A stretch of DNA of 7,605 nt from CAMCFD01 sp965661355 (GTDB taxonomy: Bacteria > Pseudomonadota > Alphaproteobacteria > Rickettsiales > UBA1997), in contig CBFIDI010000057.1 of NCBI GenBank assembly GCA_965661355.1, positions 1 through 7,605 of the forward strand. The letters are read 5' to 3'. Each line of letters opens with the position of its first letter. Position 1 is the stretch's first letter. Positions 1 to 5,500 of the stretch are shown here, piece by piece. Both the position numbers and the translations under genes were made by a program. Below the pieces are notes generated by a model that saw only the letters and a list, made by a program, of their open reading frames with translations, was not told the origin of the DNA and did no database searches.

Positions 1-31
1 TTGCCGTCAATGATCGGATCATTGACGGCAA
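1..31. repeat. Perfect 15-bp inverted repeat at the window edge
   Basis: Bases 1-15 (TTGCCGTCAATGATC) are the exact reverse complement of bases 17-31, with a single G at 16 between them. The repeat may extend left of the window. It lies in frame inside the nuclease coding sequence, where it reads through as sense codons, about 26 bp upstream of the conserved DGQQR codons. A one-base spacer is too tight for a normal hairpin loop, so it is either a cruciform or operator-like coincidence or a fold-back artefact of a contig end. No function is assigned. Confidence 0.85.
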
Positions 32-1691
32 AGGATATTCGCCTTTTTATATTGTTGATGGACAACAAAGACTTACTACCTCCATTGTATTAATACAGTC
101 TATATTGGAAATACTTCCAAAAGATGCACAATTAAACTATCAATCATTTAATGAGATCAGTAATAAATATGTTTTACATAAAGCTGAAGATGGTCAGCGA
201 GAAAGCTTTTTATTCGGATATGAAAAAGATAATCCAAGTGATGAGTTTTTGAGAACAGAAATATTAGGGAAATATTCACACAGCAATGAAAAAAGGCAAA
301 CTCTTTATACTAGAAATTTAGTTGAAGCAAAAATCTTTTTCAAAGAAAAGCTTAAAGATATTGCATTAGAGGATATAGAAAAATTATTTAAAAAACTTAC
401 ACAAAAATTTAAATTTAATGTCTATGAAATAGATAAAAAAATAGATGTTTTTGTCGCCTTTGAGACTATGAATAAAAGAGGTAAGCCATTAACAAATCTG
501 GAATTGTTAAAAAACAGATTAATTTATCTTTCAACTTTGTTTCAAAATAATACAGGAAAGTATACTTTAAGGGATAATATTAATAAAGTTTGGAAAACGA
601 TTTATGAATATTTAGGAAAAAGCCCAGAGGTTAAGCTTGATGATGATTTATTTTTAAAAAATCATTGGATAATGTATTTTAAATATAGCAGGCGCAAGGG
701 AGATGATTATATAAATTTTTTACTTGAAGAAAAATTTTCACCTAAAAATAAGCAACTTACTGTAAACGAGATTGAAAAATATATAACAAACCTTCAAGAA
801 TCTGTGCGATGTTGGTTTTATATGCATTACCCAAATAAGGGTTGTGATGATGAAAATATGATGTTAATGTCAAGGTTAAATAGAATTGGCTTCAAAGTTT
901 TCAAACCAGTCATATTGTCCGCCTATGTATCAAAAAAAGATTTTGCATCGATTAATAATCTTTTAAAAGCCGCGGAAAGATATAATTTTTGTCTTTTTGC
1001 ACTAGGTCGGAAGCGTTCAAATATAGGTGATTCTGAATTTTATGGACTTGCCCGAAATTTACTTTTTGAAGAAAAAGATATTTCTTTTGTTATTGAAAAA
1101 ATAGAAGAGTGGGTAGATCGTTATCGCGATTCAATAGCATTAGCATTTTTAAACCACATATCCGAGAAATACAAAATAGGAAGAGATGGTTTTTATCATT
1201 GGGACGGCTTGAAATATTTTTTATATGAACATGAACAATGGTTAAAGAAAAAAGAGGGTGACAAACTCGAATGGGAAAAATTTAATGAACACAAAACTGG
1301 GCACGAAACTATTGAACATATTCTTCCTCAAAATATCAGTGAGCAATATTGGAAAGATAGATTTGAGAGTTTTACAGAAGAACAGAGACTGTATTTAACG
1401 CACTCGCTTGGAAATTTACTACCCTTGTCTCGTGCCAAAAATTCTAAAATGCAAAATTATGCTTTTGATATCAAGAAAGATAATGGAAAAAATGTGGGTT
1501 ATTATAATGGTTCTTTTTCAGAAAATGAGATAGCTAAAAATTCTGAATGGTCCGCAAAAAATATTCTTGAAAGAGGGATGGACTTATTAAATTTTATGGA
1601 AGATAGATGGAAAATCAAATTAGGTGATGAGAAATTTAAAAGACAATTGCTACATCTTGATTTCTTGGAATTGCCAATTAAATATATCTAA
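3..1691 (+). CDS. DUF262-DUF1524 (GmrSD-like) nuclease, 5' partial
   Basis: This is the C-terminal 562 codons of a protein whose start lies left of the window; the frame is open from base 3. Seen in sequence: V-D-G-Q-Q-R-L-T-T at 54-80 is the DUF262 (ParB-like fold) signature, the proposed nucleotide-hydrolysing or sensing half. Near the C-terminus, I-E-H-I-L-P-Q (His codon 1317-1319) followed by L-G-N-L (Asn 1413) and a further Asn (1440) is the HNH-type nuclease pattern of DUF1524. The middle, about 400 residues, is Lys/Glu/aromatic-rich and unrecognised. Family knowledge: this fusion is seen in GmrSD type IV enzymes that cut modified phage DNA and in SspE/BrxU-like defence proteins. In most members a Q-R-P-Y-type motif precedes DGQQR, so roughly 60-90 residues are probably missing. 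A TTG at 105 could be mistaken for the start, but it falls after the essential DGQQR motif and is rejected. No partner gene is visible and the substrate is unknown. The gene ends in a single TAA. Confidence 0.88.
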   Translation, partial: AVNDRIIDGKGYSPFYIVDGQQRLTTSIVLIQSILEILPKDAQLNYQSFNEISNKYVLHKAEDGQRESFLFGYEKDNPSDEFLRTEILGKYSHSNEKRQTLYTRNLVEAKIFFKEKLKDIALEDIEKLFKKLTQKFKFNVYEIDKKIDVFVAFETMNKRGKPLTNLELLKNRLIYLSTLFQNNTGKYTLRDNINKVWKTIYEYLGKSPEVKLDDDLFLKNHWIMYFKYSRRKGDDYINFLLEEKFSPKNKQLTVNEIEKYITNLQESVRCWFYMHYPNKGCDDENMMLMSRLNRIGFKVFKPVILSAYVSKKDFASINNLLKAAERYNFCLFALGRKRSNIGDSEFYGLARNLLFEEKDISFVIEKIEEWVDRYRDSIALAFLNHISEKYKIGRDGFYHWDGLKYFLYEHEQWLKKKEGDKLEWEKFNEHKTGHETIEHILPQNISEQYWKDRFESFTEEQRLYLTHSLGNLLPLSRAKNSKMQNYAFDIKKDNGKNVGYYNGSFSENEIAKNSEWSAKNILERGMDLLNFMEDRWKIKLGDEKFKRQLLHLDFLELPIKYI

Positions 1692-1711
1692 TATTTCATA
1701 GTGCGCATCTA

Positions 1712-1734
1712 ATATATTTCGGCTACGAATATAT
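1712..1734 (+). terminator. Possible weak hairpin terminator after the nuclease gene
   Basis: ATATATTTCG, a GCTA loop, then CGAATATAT form a stem of nine pairs with one bulged T, starting about 20 bases after the TAA at 1689-1691. The stem is mostly A-T and is followed by CACGCC rather than a run of T, so it is a poor intrinsic terminator. Position is the main argument for it. Confidence 0.2.
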
Positions 1735-2186
1735 CACGCCTAATTTAGTTATAAATAATAATAACATGATTGAAATTAACAAGTCTTTCAAGGGATCTAA
1801 AACCAAGATCTTAAGAGCTTCTAAATAAATCTCTAAAATCTAACGCTTTACAATATTATTATACCTGATCCAGTATTGATTACTGCACGCAATAAATAAT
1901 TACAGACTTTAACACCCGTTATAACACTATTTATCTTTAACTTTAATATCTCTTCATTAGCATTACTATATTTTGGACATTTTAAAATTGCTTAGCACTA
2001 AACTATAGATTGAAAAAGAGTTAGAGTTTACTTTGATATATTTTGTTGGTGATGCTGAGAATTTGAGTATAATTTTTGCCATTACCATCAAAATTATGTT
2101 TTATATTGATACATAGTTTATCGCCGCATTTACATAAAACCCTTAACTATTTTTCATCTTTTTTACAAAAATACTCATATAAAAAT

Positions 2187-2342
2187 CTATTGGTGCCAAG
2201 CTTTTTCATTTAAATAAAACTCGGCTTTAAAATTGGAACCATTATCAGATTTTAAGCACCAGAAACTCTTATCATCAAGATTTAATATTAATGATATATT
2301 GATAAAAAAAAGACTATATTTAACAAAATCTACTTGATTTTA
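2187..2342 (-). pseudogene. Decayed integrase-core (DDE) transposase fragment
   Basis: Read on the minus strand from 2342 down to a TAG at 2187-2189, a 50-codon open stretch contains F-W-C-L-K-S-D-N-G-S-N-F-K-A-E-F (SDNG codons at 2238-2249). This matches the strand around the second catalytic Asp of rve-type transposases, where (Q/R)(S/T)DNG.EF...F is characteristic, as in IS481- and IS3-type elements. Stops bound it on both sides. The expected N-terminal helix-turn-helix, the first Asp and the last Glu (N-G-x-x-E-R) could not be found in any nearby frame, and no terminal inverted repeats were recognised. It is best read as an old insertion-sequence remnant too eroded to assign to a family. 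A chance match over about 20 residues cannot be excluded. Confidence 0.45.
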
Positions 2343-2590
2343 TTTAAAAAGATGCCATAATAAAGTTAAATCATGTTTTTTACAAGTTTTTTTGGAAAAA
2401 AATTGATTTTTTATAGGGATTAAATTTGGCGTGCATATTTCATATCACCTTAAATTTGCCCCAAATTTTAATTGAAAATATTTTAACTTTATGAACTAGT
2501 TATTAAAATTTGCATATTTAAATATTATGTTACTAACAAAATAGATTAAAATAAATAATGCTTTTCACCAAAAAGTAAAACCCAAATAAC

Positions 2591-5500
2591 ATGAAGACTT
2601 CTTTGATTTTTCTATTCCTTTATTTCTCACCTTGGTTGCGTGATAAATTATCTTTTTTGCAATTATTTCTTGTATTTAGCTTAAATATTTTATGGCGAAT
2701 TCCACTTTTTAAGAGAAAAAACTTAAATATTTTAAAAAAATTAAAGCAAATTGTCTGGAATTTTGTTGTTCGATTTTTCTTGTGGTTGCGCAATATCTTA
2801 GCGCAATTTGCGGTTATTTGTTTATTATTTGAGCAATTTCTTTTTGTTTTTGCCGGTGCTTCTTATTCAGCGGCGCACGCTTCTAATCTTCCCATCACTC
2901 CTGATGGTTCTACAAACACACAAATTGACAATGCCGCCAATGGTGTTCCAATTGTAAATATTGCGGCGCCGAATTCTTCTGGGCTTTCGCACAATAAATT
3001 TACGGATTATAATGTAAATTCTTCGGGGTTGATTTTAAATAATTCGACACGAAGCCAAAATGGCGTGGTGCAAACGCAAATTGGTGGCTTGATTAATGAT
3101 AATCCAAATTTGGCTGGTTCTTGGAATGGTTTTTCTGGGGCGGCTTCGGTGATTTTAAACGAGGTGACGAGCAATAATATTTCGCAAATTAATGGCTGGA
3201 CGGAAATTGCAGGAAGGCGCGCTGACTTGATTTTGGCGAATCCGAATGGTTTTTTGATGAATGGGGCGGGTTTTATTAATGTTTCGCGACTTACGGCGGT
3301 GGTTGGGTCTTCTAATGGCGTTGGCTCTTCTGGTTTTGGTGGAAATCCAAACGATCTTACTTTTGCTTTGAGTGGCAATGCTTATGAGGCGACTCATGGT
3401 TTTTTGCCAAAACTTACGATTATGGGAAATGGAATTGATTTGGAATCGGTAAGTTCGACTGATTTGGTGGCGAATTTGATGGAAATTGTGGCACCGGTTT
3501 TTGCCGGCGATAATGAGGTGAATTTGCGGGCTGGGGATTTTGCTTTTGATTATGGAAGTAAAATTGTTAGTTCTGATAACTTAGCTGATAATGTTGGAAA
3601 TAATTTGCCCGATGAAATTGCAATTGACGCATCAAACTTAGGAAAAATTCAGGCGGGCAAGATTTTTATTGTTGGAACTAAGGAAGGATTTGGAATTAAA
3701 TATTCAGGCGATTTGCTGGCAAGTCGCGGCGGCGTTGTGATTGATAATGAGGGCAATATTGGATATAGGAATATTATGGCGCAAAATGGCGATATTTCTA
3801 TTACTTCGCGCAAAAGCTCAATATCGCAAAATGGGGTTTCGCAAACTTTGGATTCTGATATTAATTCAACTGGAAATATCAATTTAAGTGCTTTTGGCAA
3901 TATTAATAATTATGGGCAATTTTTAAGTTCTGGTAATATCAATATTGATTCTGGTGCGGCTTTTAATAATCAAAGCGTTTCCCTTAATTTAAGTAATAGG
4001 AATTTTACGATTAATGCGGTTGATTTTAATAATTTTGGGCAAATTGTTACTGGTCGTGATTTGGATATTACTGCTACTGAATCATTGAATAATTCGGCAA
4101 AACTTGTTGCTGGGAGAAATTTAACCTTAAGTGCGGCGCAAATTGTTAATGATGCTGATGGTTCAATTTACGCCAATCATAAAATTGATATTGAGGCTAA
4201 TGATTATTTTACTAATGATGGAGATGCTGTTTCTCTTGGAGTTGGCTTGGTTGCAACAAAAGATGGAGCTATTTCTGGAAATGCTGATGATGGGGTTTTG
4301 ATTGTGGCTAAAACCCTAAATAATAACAAAAGAATTGCGGCAAATAATATTCTTACCATTAATGCCAATTCTTTAAATAATAATACCGCAAACAGCCTTA
4401 TTACTTCTGGTGATAATGTTAATTTGAATATCATTTCGCTTGATAATTCAAGTGCGAATGTTCAAGCGGCGAATGTTTTGACGCTTCGTAATCTTGCTTT
4501 GGCTTCGCCTGAAATTGCCGAGAGTTTTGGCCTTGATTTGCTTGATAGCGTTGCAACAACCAACATTACAAATACAAATGGAACATTTTCTGCTGGAAGT
4601 CTTCTTGATTTTGATTTGAGTGGCGCTGATTATACAATTTTAGGAAATTTACAAAGTGCTGGTAATACTAAAATTAAAGCAATGAATGTTACCAATCAAA
4701 CTAATATTTTGGCTACTGGTTATGTTGAAATTGAGGCAGAAGATGAATTTGTTAATGGTTCGTTGCTTGGTGATAATTCTGAAGTAAAAATTATTAGCGG
4801 AACCTATCTTAATATTACGGCGCAAAATATTTTGAGCAATTATGGAGCTCTTTCTTCTGGGGTTGATTTAAAGCTTACTTCGCTTGATGGAAATATTAAC
4901 AATAATATTAATGCTGAGATTATTGGTGGCGTTGGAACTCTTTCATTATCTGCGCTAAATGGTACGGTTTATCAGAATTCGCTTAATTCGATTGTTGCCA
5001 ATGGTGATTATAGTCTTGATGTAACTGATTTTGTGAACACTGGTCGTGTTGATATCGCTGGGGATTTGACACTTAATATTTCTAATAATTTAACTAATGA
5101 AGCTTATGGCTTGATTTATGCTGGTGAGAATATGGAGCTTAATGTTGTTAATAATTTAGTGAATGAGAATGGTGGAGTGATTTATTCTGAAGGTGATTTG
5201 ACGATTCAAAAATATGCTTCATCTAATCCGCTTTATGATGTCAATGACAACAAAACCAACTTAATCGATAATATTTCCGCGGAAATTACTTCTTATGGCG
5301 GCAATATAAATTTATTTGCAAATACTTTAAATAATCGCGCCAGCAGCAATAAAGTTCAGGGTGCGGAAGCTAGGTGGAGTTCGAGATGTAATTTTCATCA
5401 CCATGAATGCCATTATAATAGCTATGCGACGAAATCTTTTAGTGGAATGCAAGGAGCGGCTTCTTTCATAAATTCTGGCACTGATATAAATATTGCTGCT

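Larger units (their letters stand above)
1692..2590. other. AT-rich intergenic region without an intact gene
   Basis: About 900 bp with stops in every frame at short intervals. It contains a weak hairpin at 1712-1734, a minus-strand integrase-core relic at 2187-2342, and an A/T near-palindrome at 2383-2405 (CAAG, seven T, GG, seven A, TTG). The last 130 bp must hold the promoter of the exoprotein gene. Candidate boxes such as TTGCAT (2509-2514), TTGAAA (2472-2477) and TAAAAT (2547-2552) occur, but none pairs with a convincing partner at 16-18 bp, and base composition alone would yield such matches. The remainder shows nothing recognisable and resembles decayed DNA. Confidence 0.7.

Noticed and set aside
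105..107. TTG as the start of the nuclease gene
   Set aside because: The same frame is open to the window edge and encodes the essential DGQQRLTT motif upstream of this TTG.
2421..2460. Direct repeat taaatttggc / taaatttgcc spaced 30 bp apart
   Set aside because: Only two imperfect 10-bp copies in very AT-rich DNA; not enough for an operator, iteron or CRISPR claim.
2472..2552. Sigma-70-like promoter boxes upstream of the exoprotein gene
   Set aside because: Individual -35-like and -10-like hexamers are present, but none form a well-spaced pair; such matches are expected by chance at this base composition.
3007..3900. Several antisense open stretches of 80-123 codons opposite the exoprotein gene
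   Set aside because: They lie wholly inside a convincing TPS/haemagglutinin frame on the plus strand, and show no motifs or ribosome sites of their own.
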